A stretch of 64,000 nucleotides of DNA, taken from NCBI GenBank assembly GCA_937124965.1, contig CAKZLB010000076.1, positions 37,955-101,954 on the forward strand, in the 5' to 3' direction. Of this stretch, positions 1-8,341 are shown piece after piece; position 1 is the stretch's first letter, and each line of letters begins with the position of its first letter. Made by a program: the position numbers and the translations under genes. This DNA is from an uncultured Bacteroidota bacterium (GTDB lineage Bacteria > Bacteroidota > Bacteroidia > NS11-12g > UBA9320). The notes beneath the pieces are model-generated. The model made no database searches. It saw only the letters and a program-made list of their open reading frames with translations, and had not been told where the DNA came from.

Positions 1-1322
1 CTATTGTCAAAGACACAAATGCTGGTTATGGTCTAATCAATAGAAAAGGGGCTTACTTAGTTCCTCCATATTTTTCTAATTTATATCCAGAAGGTAAAGT
101 ATACCATGGTCTTTACTATGGATCTGCCGATAGCATTTATGAACTTCCTGAAAATGATAATTCTTGCTGGGTTAATTATTATTTTGACGTAGAGGGCGAA
201 TTGTTGTTTACTGAAAAAGCCCATGATTTTAGAGGTTTCACCGCAGGTGATAGCTTAGCCTGGTTTAGATTTGGAAGGTTTTTTCACATTCGCAGTAACA
301 CTGGTCGTTTGGTCAAATCTTTTCAAATAGATTCATTATGTCAGTTTGTTGGGATAAGCAACAACACATTAGTGTATTTGTGCGACAACGACACTGAGTA
401 TGGCTCGTCGTATATTGGTTATGATGTTTTAGGTAATAAACAGTTTCAATTTGATATAGGTGGCTGGGGACTTGATGGCGTATTTAAATTGTCTGACAAC
501 TTTTACGGATTGCAAGGAGGAAATGGTGACTATTATTTCTGCGATTCTACAGGTGAGATAAAACCATATGGATCCTATACCTACAGTGTTGGAATGTTTT
601 ATGGTGATGCTCGTTATTTCGATCAGAATCATTTTGTATTAACCGATGAGGAAACGCGCAAACGTGGAATTGTAAATCGAAATGGAAAGGTCGTGGCTCC
701 TTTTGTCTATTCAGAATTATGGCCTCTGCAAAATGGTTTAAGTTTTGGTGTACTAAATGAACGGCAAATGGTAAATGGAGTCTTGTCTTCTTCAGGCGAT
801 GATTATCGATTGATATTCGTTGACACATTTGGTAACGAGACGGTACCTAAACTTCCTCCACCCGATGAAAAGCACTACCAAATGTTAAATAAAACCATTG
901 GGTTTTATGACAATGCCTTTTTAACAAAAATATACCGAAAGTTAGAGCGTATAGATTCCAACGGTGCAATTCAAAACTATTACCATCCCGATTCAACAGC
1001 ATTTGCATATTACTCCATAAACGGAGAAGAAATCGTTCAACTTAGTTCTGATATTGAATTTGCAGGAGTTTTTACAGAAGGTTTGGCACCAGCCGCCACC
1101 ACTGAATATAAACTAGGGTTTGTAAACAAAAAGGGAAATTGGGTGGTTCCTCCTATTTATGAATTACAAGCTGCTGGAGCGTATCCATTTCCATACTTGG
1201 TAGTGCCTGAATTTATCGGCGGCTTTGCCTATATCAAAGCTTTTAAGGGATACGTAGATAAAAAAGGTAGGCCTTATTTTGATGGAAAACGTATGCAGGA
1301 TCGGTATGACTTCAGTCATTAG
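1..1322 (+). CDS. WG-repeat protein, 5' end outside window
   Basis: The frame is open from base 3, so the gene starts before the window and the TTG at 201 is internal. The protein shows the repeated pattern of WG (KWG) repeats: short beta units ending in a phrase like 'NRKGAYLVPPYFSNLYPEG' near the left edge and 'VNKKGNWVVPPIYE' near residue 360 of the visible part, with further looser copies ('IVNRNGKVVAPFVYSEL'). WG repeats form beta-rich, probably extracellular or periplasmic, binding domains of unknown ligand. The stop is 32 bases before the cupin gene, so the two may be co-transcribed. Family assignment is good; function is not known. Confidence 0.75.
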   Translation, partial: IVKDTNAGYGLINRKGAYLVPPYFSNLYPEGKVYHGLYYGSADSIYELPENDNSCWVNYYFDVEGELLFTEKAHDFRGFTAGDSLAWFRFGRFFHIRSNTGRLVKSFQIDSLCQFVGISNNTLVYLCDNDTEYGSSYIGYDVLGNKQFQFDIGGWGLDGVFKLSDNFYGLQGGNGDYYFCDSTGEIKPYGSYTYSVGMFYGDARYFDQNHFVLTDEETRKRGIVNRNGKVVAPFVYSELWPLQNGLSFGVLNERQMVNGVLSSSGDDYRLIFVDTFGNETVPKLPPPDEKHYQMLNKTIGFYDNAFLTKIYRKLERIDSNGAIQNYYHPDSTAFAYYSINGEEIVQLSSDIEFAGVFTEGLAPAATTEYKLGFVNKKGNWVVPPIYELQAAGAYPFPYLVVPEFIGGFAYIKAFKGYVDKKGRPYFDGKRMQDRYDFSH

Positions 1323-1354
1323 AGCAATCAAGACAACTTCAAACGAAATTTATA

Positions 1355-1714
1355 ATGTCAATAGTAAATATCAACGAAAAACTGAAAAAAATTTCAGATC
1401 ACTGGAATCCACGAATTGTTGGAGAGTTAAACGATCAGCATGTAAAGCTAGCAAAGCTAAAGGGCGAGTTTGTATGGCACAAACACGATAACGAAGATGA
1501 ATTGTTTTTGGTAATAAAAGGAAGTTTGGATATTCACTATAGAGATAGAATTGAAACCATTTCCGAAGGAGAGTTTACCATCATACCAAGAGGAGTTGAG
1601 CATAAACCTTTCGCTAATGAAGAAGTATCCGTTTTATTATTTGAACCAGCCACAACGATTAACACAGGTGATTCAGAGGGTGATTTAACACGTGATACGT
1701 TGGAGTGGATATGA
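1355..1714 (+). CDS. cupin-domain protein
   Basis: A 119-residue single-domain cupin. The first cupin motif is visible as 'WHKHDNEDELFLVIKG' (around residues 41-56), with two metal-ligand histidines (H42, H44) and a glutamate, and the second motif as 'FTIIPRGVEHKPFA' near residues 74-87 with the third histidine. Small cupins of this kind bind a metal or a small sugar or amino-acid derivative; the substrate cannot be read from the sequence. It lies 32 bases after the WG-repeat gene on the same strand and converges with the GNAT toxin gene 7 bases away. Length is normal for stand-alone cupins. Confidence 0.85.
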   Translation: MSIVNINEKLKKISDHWNPRIVGELNDQHVKLAKLKGEFVWHKHDNEDELFLVIKGSLDIHYRDRIETISEGEFTIIPRGVEHKPFANEEVSVLLFEPATTINTGDSEGDLTRDTLEWI

Positions 1715-1721
1715 GATTACA

Positions 1722-2225
1722 TTACTGAAAAAGTTGGTTGATAGTATTCATTGGAAGAAATCGTTTACCACTATCAGGTAATTTGATAAAACCATATTTA
1801 TTATAAAATTGATCCGCCTGATTGTCAATTGGGTCGACAACCACTGCAAAAGATCCCAGACTTTTTGAAATCTGGTGACACCTTCTTAATGCATCAATTA
1901 ACAATAACTTTCCAATTCCTTGTTTTTGAAAACTGATATCAACCGCTAATCGCCCAAGAAGAATCGTTGGAATTGACGAATACGCTTTTGGCAATTTCTG
2001 TTTAATTTTGGATGGAATCCAGTCCTGTGGAACACTATTACTTGCTAGAGTGTAAAAACCCTTTATTGTGTTCGTGTCCTCATGAATAAGCACAAAACAC
2101 GCAGAAAGTTTACGCTTTATATCTTGGTTAGCTTGTTTTTGCAAATAGGTATCGAGTTGTACATTGCCCGAATAAAAATCCTTTTTTCTATGAATTGTTT
2201 TTAAAGTTTGCGTTAACTCATTCAT
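1722..2225 (-). CDS. GNAT acetyltransferase, TacT-like toxin
   Basis: A 167-residue GNAT-fold protein. The order of motifs fits TacT/AtaT-type toxins, which acetylate the amino group of charged tRNAs and stop translation: 'GFYTLAS' (about 55-61), 'LLGRLAVD' (about 89-96), the acetyl-CoA loop 'QKQGIGKLL' (about 100-108), then 'AVVVDPIDNQADQFYNKYGF' near 127-146 with the conserved Tyr of the active site. The start ATG overlaps the last 8 bases of the DUF1778 gene (ATGAATGA), which is the usual antitoxin-first arrangement. Which tRNA is modified cannot be predicted. Toxin identity rests on pairing and motifs, not on data. Confidence 0.85.
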   Translation of the reverse strand: MNELTQTLKTIHRKKDFYSGNVQLDTYLQKQANQDIKRKLSACFVLIHEDTNTIKGFYTLASNSVPQDWIPSKIKQKLPKAYSSIPTILLGRLAVDISFQKQGIGKLLLIDALRRCHQISKSLGSFAVVVDPIDNQADQFYNKYGFIKLPDSGKRFLPMNTINQLFQ

Positions 2226-2511
2226 TATTAATTAGGGTCTTATACTCAGTCGCAGCATCAATTAGATCCTTGTTGGGTTTAGGAGAATGTGTAATAGCAT
2301 TAAAAAAGATTTCACTATCTTTTTTGGTTGCAATAAATTGCTCCCTTTCCATAATTATCTGTTTTGCTTTTTCTTGAACTGTTAACACAACAAAATCTGT
2401 TAAACTTCTATATCCACCTATTCGAGCAGCTTTTTCAAAAAACAGTTTTTGTTCTTTTGAAATACGCGTATCAAATCTTGCTTTCTCGTTACTAGGCTTT
2501 TTAGTTTCCAT
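2218..2511 (-). CDS. DUF1778 antitoxin, TacA-like
   Basis: A 97-residue protein starting at METKKPSNEK. The longer frame to 2562 adds a Cys-rich stretch without support and would run through the palindrome at 2521-2541, so I use the ATG at 2511. The N-terminal part ('ARFDTRISKEQKLFFEKAARIGGYRSLTDFV') is the ribbon-helix-helix DNA-binding region of DUF1778 antitoxins; the C-terminal part ('FFNAITHSPKPNKDLIDAA') is the toxin-wrapping tail typical of TacA. It overlaps the GNAT gene by 8 bases. It should neutralise the toxin and, with it, repress the shared promoter. Confidence 0.85.
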   Translation of the reverse strand: METKKPSNEKARFDTRISKEQKLFFEKAARIGGYRSLTDFVVLTVQEKAKQIIMEREQFIATKKDSEIFFNAITHSPKPNKDLIDAATEYKTLINNE

Positions 2512-2520
2512 GTCTCCAAA

Positions 2521-2541
2521 TGTACGGCAAAAAAACGTACA
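2521..2541. promoter_or_regulatory. candidate TacA-type operator palindrome
   Basis: A perfect 6-bp inverted repeat, TGTACG (2521-2526) and CGTACA (2536-2541), spaced by 9 bases, lies 10 bp upstream of the antitoxin ATG. Ribbon-helix-helix antitoxins bind such palindromes in their own promoters. The position makes it a good operator candidate; no binding is shown. Confidence 0.5.
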
Positions 2542-2571
2542 AATACAACATTGCGTTTTCAATTTTCATTC

Positions 2572-2859
2572 CCTTATCGAACATATGAACCTGAGTTGGA
2601 TTATTATTTATGGTTTAGAACGCTAGGAAATAGTGATTGTCGACTAAAATTTATGCAGTAATAGCGGGCTATTTCAAATAATTTTTAGGAAGAAAAGCAC
2701 TTTTTCCTAGTGAAATAAGTATGTGTTGTTCCATAAAACCCAATATACTTCGTTGGATTTAGCCCGCTAAATCTTCACAAAACCGCCTTGTTTATTGACT
2801 TTTATGAAATTCTAAACCTATAAAGAAGAATCGAACTCAGGTTATGAATAAATCTAAGG
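2572..2859. repeat. imperfect 256-bp palindrome, MITE-like
   Basis: This fills the gap between the antitoxin and the DUF6498 gene. Three blocks recur as inverted copies around one centre near 2715: AACCTGAGTT (2588-2597) with AACTCAGGTT (2834-2843); GGTTTAGAA (2612-2620) with TTCTAAACC (2810-2818); and TAGCGGGCTA (2662-2671) with TAGCCCGCTA (2760-2769). Outer and inner blocks are 74 bp apart on both sides. Similarity may reach outward to about 2572 and 2859. No ORF lies inside. It looks like a miniature inverted-repeat element or a decayed insertion sequence with only its ends left; a long structured RNA is an alternative. Confidence 0.5.
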
Positions 2860-2984
2860 CCGTTTTTATTGTAAACAATAAAGTTCATTACATAAAAATT
2901 AAATCGCCGTAAACTAATCACCTAACGCAATAATAAAGGCAATTTACACGCATTGACTCATTGTATCATTAAGGCATTACGTCA

Positions 2985-3608
2985 TTAAATAAAGCCACCA
3001 ACTGCTTCCGGTCGCCTCTCTTTAAATGTTTGATTTACGATAACATGTAGTAGTACATCAGCAAGTGTCTTTAGCCCAATGAATAGCAAAAACACACCTT
3101 CAATATCGTTTCCTCTGCTAAATCCAAATAAGATTAACAAATGCATTGGCACAATTCTTAAATACGGTTGAAACATTATTAGCAAAGGCACCCTCATTCC
3201 TTCTTTATCACGCTTAACGTCTGAAACTGTTGACAAAATAGTATTACCCAAAAGAGCTAATACAAACCATCGTAGTAACCCAAAATCGATGTCACCAGAA
3301 AGCTTGCTCAAAATACTTATTAGAAAAACAACATAGACAACATGAAAAAAACCGTAGTGAAACATAAAAAAGAATGCTAGCTTATATCCTAAACGTTTAC
3401 CTGTAGTTGGGTTCTTTCTATGCCCCAATATCAGCATTCGAACAAAATACTGAACGCCTATAAAAACGGATTGAATGAAATACATCAAGACAATCAAGGA
3501 AGCAGATGTTTCTCCGATAAAATACGTATACAGTAAGACTAAGTTAAAGGCTAGAATTAACCAAAACTCTTTGTCAGAAAATACATTACGGAACGGACTG
3601 GTTTTCAT
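2985..3608 (-). CDS. DUF6498 integral membrane protein
   Basis: About 207 residues from the ATG at 3608 (an in-frame ATG-like extension to 3638 is possible but adds only 10 polar residues). The protein has five or six hydrophobic segments, starting with 'FWLILAFNLVLLYTYFIG' and 'ASLIVLMYFIQSVFIGVQYFV', and a conserved-looking 'FMFHYGFFHVVYVVFL' segment. This matches the DUF6498 pattern of Bacteroidota inner-membrane proteins of unknown role. It is divergently oriented to htpG with about 100 bp between them and shows no operon partner. Confidence 0.65.
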   Translation of the reverse strand: MKTSPFRNVFSDKEFWLILAFNLVLLYTYFIGETSASLIVLMYFIQSVFIGVQYFVRMLILGHRKNPTTGKRLGYKLAFFFMFHYGFFHVVYVVFLISILSKLSGDIDFGLLRWFVLALLGNTILSTVSDVKRDKEGMRVPLLIMFQPYLRIVPMHLLILFGFSRGNDIEGVFLLFIGLKTLADVLLHVIVNQTFKERRPEAVGGFI

Positions 3609-3713
3609 ATTGACACAATTATACTGACGAATTGACACAGTTTATGAGTTCAATATCACTTTTTGCAAATTGGTAAACAATTTGATTAGAGTGTAAAAAC
3701 AAAATATACTTAA

Positions 3714-5522
3714 ATGCAAAAAGGAAAGGTTTCAGTAAATACGGAAAATATTTTCCCAATCATTAAGAAGTTTCTTTACACCGATCACGAAATTTTCTTA
3801 CGAGAGTTAATATCAAATGCCGTTGACGCATCAAACAAATTAAAAGTGCTTGCAGCCAAAGGTGAGAAAACTGGTCAGCTTGAGGACTTGAAAATCACCG
3901 TTAGTTTAGACGACAAGAAAAAAACGTTAACCATAAGCGACCAAGGAATTGGTATGACAGCCGAGGAGATTGACAAATACATCAATCAAATCGCTTTTAG
4001 TGGCGCTGAAGAGTTTGTCGAAAAATTCAAAGACGACAAGGAGTCTGCAAACATTATCGGTCATTTTGGTTTAGGGTTTTACTCGTCATTTATGGTGGCA
4101 GAAAAAGTAGAAATCATTTCAAAAAGCTATAAAGAAGATACGGAATCTGCTCATTGGGAATGTGAAGGTTCTACTGATTTTAAGATTAAAAAAGGAAAAC
4201 GCAAAAAGCGTGGTACAGACATCGTATTGCACATCAACGAAGAGTCTTCTGAGTTTTTAGAATCTGGCAAGATTCAAGGATTACTCTCGAAATACTGTAA
4301 GTTCTTACCAATCGAAATAGAATTTGATGGCAAGGTAATCAACAACACAGAACCACTATGGAAAAAGAATCCTGCTGATTTAAAAGACGAAGATTATCTC
4401 GCTTTCTACAAAGAGTTATATCCAATGGCGGAAGATCCATTGTTTTGGATTCACATGAATGTAGATTATCCATTCAACTTAACTGGAGTTCTTTACTTCC
4501 CAAAAATCAAAAAAGACATTGACCCGAATCGAAATAAAATTCAATTGTATTCGAATCAAGTATTCGTTACCGACAATGTTGAAGACATCGTTCCTGAATA
4601 TTTGATGTTGATGCATGGTGTGATAGACAGTCCTGACATTCCATTAAACGTTTCAAGAAGTGCTTTACAAGCGGATGGTAATGTGAAGAAAATCACTGGT
4701 CATATCAGCAAAAAAGTAGCAGATAAGTTGAATGAATTATACAAAAAAGATGCTGCAGACTTTGAAACTAAATGGAGTTCAATTAATCTGTTTGTAAAAT
4801 ATGGAATGATCAGCGATGAGAAATTCTATGACAGAACGAAAAAGATTTGTTTGATGAAAGACGTAGATGGAAAGCACACCATCCTCGAAAACTACATCGA
4901 AGATATAAAGGCAAATCAAACGGACAAAGATGGCAACACTGTCGCATTGTACGCGTCAAACTTAGATGAGCAATACTCCTATGTTCAACAGGCTCAGGAC
5001 AAAGGCTATAACGTTCTTTTGTTGGATGAATTAATTGACAATCATTTTGTTTCAAACATTGAGCAAAAACTTGATAAAGTTCAATTAAAGCGTGTTGATG
5101 CGGATACCGTAGATAAGCTAATTGACAAAGACGAAAAGTCTGAATCTGTTTTAAGTGAAGATGAAGTAACCTCGTTGAAAGAAGTATTTGAGACTACAGT
5201 TGATGCTGAAAAATTTACAATCAATCCGGTTGTATTGTCTCCAAATGATAACTTTATAACGATTACACGATCCGAGTGGGAACGTCGTATGAGTGAAATG
5301 GGTAGCATGGGCGGAATGGCAATGTTTGGATCAATGCCTGAAAAATACACCATAAGTGTAAACTCAAATCACACATTGGCTAAAAAAGTCCTAGAAACTA
5401 AGGATGATGACGCTAAAAAAGCGTTGTTGAACAATGCTCTTGACCTTGCAAAATTGGCTAAAAATTTACTTAAGGGTAAAGAACTTAGTGAGTTCATAAA
5501 GCGTCAAGAAGCTGGATTATAG
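3714..5522 (+). CDS. htpG: molecular chaperone HtpG (Hsp90)
   Basis: A 602-residue cytoplasmic ATP-dependent chaperone that remodels client proteins with the DnaK system. GHKL ATPase motifs are intact: 'ELISNAVDAS' (residues 31-40, Mg/ATP Glu31 and Asn35), 'DQGIGM' (76-81) and the lid/ATP loop 'GHFGLGFYSSF' (116-126). The middle domain catalytic-loop region is visible as 'LNVSRSALQAD'. The C-terminal dimerisation part is present and ends normally; the protein is at the short end of the family. ATG at 3714 begins with the usual MQKGKVSVNTEN. Monocistronic, followed by a clear terminator. Confidence 0.97.
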   Translation: MQKGKVSVNTENIFPIIKKFLYTDHEIFLRELISNAVDASNKLKVLAAKGEKTGQLEDLKITVSLDDKKKTLTISDQGIGMTAEEIDKYINQIAFSGAEEFVEKFKDDKESANIIGHFGLGFYSSFMVAEKVEIISKSYKEDTESAHWECEGSTDFKIKKGKRKKRGTDIVLHINEESSEFLESGKIQGLLSKYCKFLPIEIEFDGKVINNTEPLWKKNPADLKDEDYLAFYKELYPMAEDPLFWIHMNVDYPFNLTGVLYFPKIKKDIDPNRNKIQLYSNQVFVTDNVEDIVPEYLMLMHGVIDSPDIPLNVSRSALQADGNVKKITGHISKKVADKLNELYKKDAADFETKWSSINLFVKYGMISDEKFYDRTKKICLMKDVDGKHTILENYIEDIKANQTDKDGNTVALYASNLDEQYSYVQQAQDKGYNVLLLDELIDNHFVSNIEQKLDKVQLKRVDADTVDKLIDKDEKSESVLSEDEVTSLKEVFETTVDAEKFTINPVVLSPNDNFITITRSEWERRMSEMGSMGGMAMFGSMPEKYTISVNSNHTLAKKVLETKDDDAKKALLNNALDLAKLAKNLLKGKELSEFIKRQEAGL

Positions 5523-5544
5523 TTTCAGCTTAAAATATTTATTG

Positions 5545-5578
5545 AAAGGTCTTGCTAAAAAGTAAGACCTTTTTGTTT
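5545..5578 (+). terminator. Rho-independent terminator of htpG
   Basis: AAAGGTCTT (5545-5553) pairs with AAGACCTTT (5564-5572), followed by a T-rich tract. It lies 23 bases after the htpG stop. Confidence 0.85.
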
Positions 5579-5668
5579 TGGTATATTTGAGATTAAATCT
5601 ATTTATGCATTAGCAGCTAATGGGGCAGTACCGAAAAATAGACTGATAACTAAGCAAATAAACAAACA

Positions 5669-6208
5669 TTGAAAATAGCATATATTGTTTCTTTATTTTT
5701 GATTGTTGCCAGCACATCGTGCAGTACTAAAGGATCTTTTGATAATATTGATGATCATTGGTCAATTGAAAATGGGTTTTACAATAATGTAAATCTAAAT
5801 AATGTGCGTGAAGATGACAATACCTTGGTATTCATGTCTGATATGTACTTTTATAAAAATAAAATGTTTTTGCACCAAACTGATAATCATAGGATAGTAG
5901 TTAATTACGAATTGATAGAACAGGTGAACGAGTTTATGTATAAAGTACGAATAACTTGTAAGAACGATAGTGTTGATGAAGTTGGATTTGCAATATGGGA
6001 CAATTTATCGAATGGTATAGATAGAAATGGATGTGAGGAAATGATGTTTAGAAGTCCAAACTTGAATTTATATCTGTGGCGACGATGTATCGGTAATAAA
6101 TCACTTCTTAGTGTCATTGACAATGGTAGAGATATCGATAGCAATCTGCTTATAGATAAAATCGAGCAGTTTAATAGTTATGGTGTTGGGCAAAAAACCG
6201 ACAGATAA
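5669..6208 (+). CDS. hypothetical lipoprotein
   Basis: A 179-residue protein that begins with TTG at 5669; no better start precedes the signal sequence. 'KIAYIVSLFLIVASTSC' is a lipoprotein signal with the lipobox cysteine at about residue 18, so the protein should be membrane-anchored. The mature part is acidic and Asn/Asp-rich with a few cysteines and no recognisable domain. It stands alone between the htpG terminator and the REP array, a common place for lineage-specific genes. No function is proposed. Confidence 0.6.
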   Translation: MKIAYIVSLFLIVASTSCSTKGSFDNIDDHWSIENGFYNNVNLNNVREDDNTLVFMSDMYFYKNKMFLHQTDNHRIVVNYELIEQVNEFMYKVRITCKNDSVDEVGFAIWDNLSNGIDRNGCEEMMFRSPNLNLYLWRRCIGNKSLLSVIDNGRDIDSNLLIDKIEQFNSYGVGQKTDR

Positions 6209-6235
6209 TACACCAACCACAACGTCATAGTTCAC

Positions 6236-7272
6236 TTCAACCAATAATTTCCTCGCACGCCCATAGTCGGTGTTTTCACCGACGTACGAGGCTCAAATTA
6301 GATGTTCAATTTTTAATCGTTCTATTAATTTCCTAGGATTGAATGGGGTACATTGCCTCCAGTTTAAAGTCGTCGGTGAAAACACCGACTGAGGCGTGGG
6401 TAGATTCCGTGAAGAGTTCGTAATTAAGCTCATTTTGCTTTCGCCTCAATGTTTTTTATTTGAAGCGGTGTGACTAAAGACAGTGTTACGCTTAATACAC
6501 TATTTGAAGTTTAGATTGATTCGTACGTTTGTATACAACCACTTAGTTTTTAAAAACGACAACCGCAAACGTCATAATTCACGACAATGAATAAACTCCT
6601 CGCACGCCCATAGTCGGTGTTTTCACCGACGTACGAGGCTCAAAACAAATGTTCAATTTTTAATTGTTCTATTATTTCAAAGTCGTCGGTGAAAACACCG
6701 ACTGCGGCGCAGGTTGATTCGGTGAAGAGTTCGTAATTAAGCTCATTTTGCTTTCGCCTCAATGTTTTTTATTTGAAGTGGTGTGACTAAAGACAGTGTT
6801 ACGCTTAATACACTATTTGAAGTTTAGATTGATTCGTACGTTTGTATACAACCACTTAGTTTTTAAAAACGACAACCGCAAACGTCATAATTCACGACAA
6901 TGAATAAACTCCTCGCACGCCCATAGTCGGTGTTTTCACCGACGTACGAGGCTCAAAACAAATGTTCAATTTTTAATTGTTCTATTATTTCAAAGTCGTC
7001 GGTGAAAACACCGACTGCGGCGCAGGTTGATTCGGTGAAGAGTTCGTAATTAAGCTCATTTTGCTTTCGCCTTACTGTTTAGTGCATGATGTCTTGCGAC
7101 TAAAGGCTGTATAACGCTCAAATCGCCCCAGTTGCATTTTGAAATTGATTGTACACAAGTGTCGAAGTGCACCGTTTTTTAATACAACAAACACAACCAC
7201 CATTATTCACAACAATGAATAAACTGCTCGCACACGCTCAGTCGGTGTTTTCACCGACGTAACATGCAAAGG
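6236..7272. repeat. REP hairpin array (seven copies)
   Basis: This non-coding kilobase carries seven exact copies of the hairpin GTCGGTGttttCACCGAC or its reverse complement. Forward copies: 6266-6283, 6613-6630, 6926-6943 and 7241-7258. Reverse copies: 6372-6389, 6685-6702 and 6998-7015. They alternate forward-reverse, giving inverted pairs 88, 54 and 54 bp apart, like REPINs. Three forward copies sit inside a longer interrupted stem (CCTCGcaCG ... CGtaCGAGG). A CGCC-containing tag lies a few bases 5' of most hairpins. The same hairpin flanks the RAYT gene at 13586-14116, which identifies the mobilising enzyme. No ORF of note lies in this stretch. Confidence 0.9.
6366..6991. repeat. 313-bp tandem duplication within REP array
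   Basis: The block beginning AAAGTCGTCGGTG at 6366 is repeated from 6679, and a third copy begins at 6992. The reverse REPs at 6372, 6685 and 6998 are exactly 313 bp apart. Copies one and two differ at only a few bases, mainly just after the reverse REP (GAGGCGTGGGTAGATTCC against GCGGCGCAGGTTGATTCG). The third copy is near-identical for about 85 bp and then diverges. Each unit carries one reverse and one forward REP, so the duplication amplified the hairpins. Confidence 0.9.
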
Positions 7273-7337
7273 AAGCCACCTACTGTAAGTCATTCTGAAG
7301 CGGTGCGACCATATACATTAGTGCATGTAATATTTTA

Positions 7338-7365
7338 TTGAAGCCTTATAGTTTTAGTACCTTTG
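7338..7365 (+). promoter_or_regulatory. Bacteroidota promoter TTG-N17-TACCTTTG
   Basis: TTG at 7338-7340, a 17-base spacer, and TACCTTTG at 7358-7365 match the Bacteroidota -33/-7 consensus. Transcription should begin near 7372, at or beside the start codon of the small secreted protein, so the mRNA may be nearly leaderless. Confidence 0.55.
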
Positions 7366-7371
7366 ATGTTA

Positions 7372-7686
7372 ATGATAAAACAGCTCTTTCATATTTCAAT
7401 AATTTCTATTCTAGTCATTGTGATTTTTGCTTTCAATCAACCTAACGAATCGAAAATAGAAATGCTTCAGGCAAAGAATATTACATATGTCCAATATAGT
7501 TTTGGCTGTCCAACGTTGAAAGATACTTACAAAATCTATGGGTTTAAAATTACCTGTGCGGGATGTTCTGTTTCAAAAAGAGCTATAAAGAAAAACAAAA
7601 GAGCAATACGAAAAATTGACTCCATTTACGGGAAAGGTTGGTTTGATGCAAATTATGAGTCTTTCATTATTCCATTTGACAAATGA
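7372..7686 (+). CDS. small secreted or membrane-anchored hypothetical protein
   Basis: About 104 residues. Start codons TTG 7363, ATG 7366 and ATG 7372 are all in frame; the promoter -7 box covers 7358-7365, so I prefer ATG 7372. 'HISIISILVIVIFAF' is a signal peptide or single membrane segment. The rest is basic, with cysteines in 'GCPTLKDTYKIYGFKITCAGC' and a Lys-rich patch. No domain is recognised. Its TGA overlaps the ATG of the Crp/Fnr gene (ATGA), so the two are translationally coupled. Confidence 0.6.
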   Translation: MIKQLFHISIISILVIVIFAFNQPNESKIEMLQAKNITYVQYSFGCPTLKDTYKIYGFKITCAGCSVSKRAIKKNKRAIRKIDSIYGKGWFDANYESFIIPFDK

Positions 7687-8264
7687 GAAGTAACACTTCA
7701 ATACAGCAATACATCCAAACCTACTTCGGCATAACAAACGATGACGTCGAAAAAGTTGTAGCATTATTTGAAGAAACTACCTTAAACAAAGGCGAGTATT
7801 TTGTTAAAGCAGGGCATTATTGCGACAAATTAAGTTTTATAAATGAAGGCTTAATTCGAGTGTGGCTGCCATCTGAGTCAAAAGAAATTACTCAATGGAT
7901 TTCGACATCAGGGTACTTTGTTACCGATTTGTCGAGTATGGTTTTTAACACACCTGCACGATGGAATTTACAAGCATTGACCGATTGTAAACTATTTACA
8001 ATTACAAAAGAGCTCTATGACAGCATGAATCAGGTAGTGAATAATTGGGACGAATTAGAAAAACTCTTTATTGCAAAATGCTTTTTAACGTTAGAAGACC
8101 GTGTATTCAGTCATATTTCTATGTCGGCTGATGAGCGATATAATCAATTATTTGAATCAAATCCTGCGATCTTCAACCAAGTACCACTTCAATACCTAGC
8201 GTCAATGTTAGGTATGTCGGCTGAAACCTTCAGTCGCATTCGTTCAAAAAAAATACAATCGTAA
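7683..8264 (+). CDS. Crp/Fnr family transcriptional regulator
   Basis: A 193-residue regulator. The N-terminal cyclic-nucleotide-binding-like beta roll is seen in 'LNKGEYFVKAGHYCDKLSFI' and 'EGLIRVWLP' (about 35-65). The C-terminal helix-turn-helix is 'VPLQYLASMLGMSAETFSRIRS' (about 167-188). There is no N-terminal cysteine cluster, so it is not an oxygen-sensing Fnr. Many Bacteroidota Crp-like proteins of this size have no known effector. It starts inside the stop of the small upstream gene and is followed 77 bases later by an SRPBCC gene, a pairing often seen in this phylum and possibly its target. Confidence 0.9.
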   Translation: MRSNTSIQQYIQTYFGITNDDVEKVVALFEETTLNKGEYFVKAGHYCDKLSFINEGLIRVWLPSESKEITQWISTSGYFVTDLSSMVFNTPARWNLQALTDCKLFTITKELYDSMNQVVNNWDELEKLFIAKCFLTLEDRVFSHISMSADERYNQLFESNPAIFNQVPLQYLASMLGMSAETFSRIRSKKIQS

Positions 8265-8341
8265 GCTGTCAGTAAACTTCTTGACAAATGTCAAGAGGAA
8301 CAGTAACAGTTGACTGGAACTTTGTACTCATATTAAACAAT

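Noticed and set aside
2512..2562. N-terminal extension of the DUF1778 antitoxin
   Set aside because: It covers the palindromic operator candidate and adds a Cys-rich stretch not found in the family.
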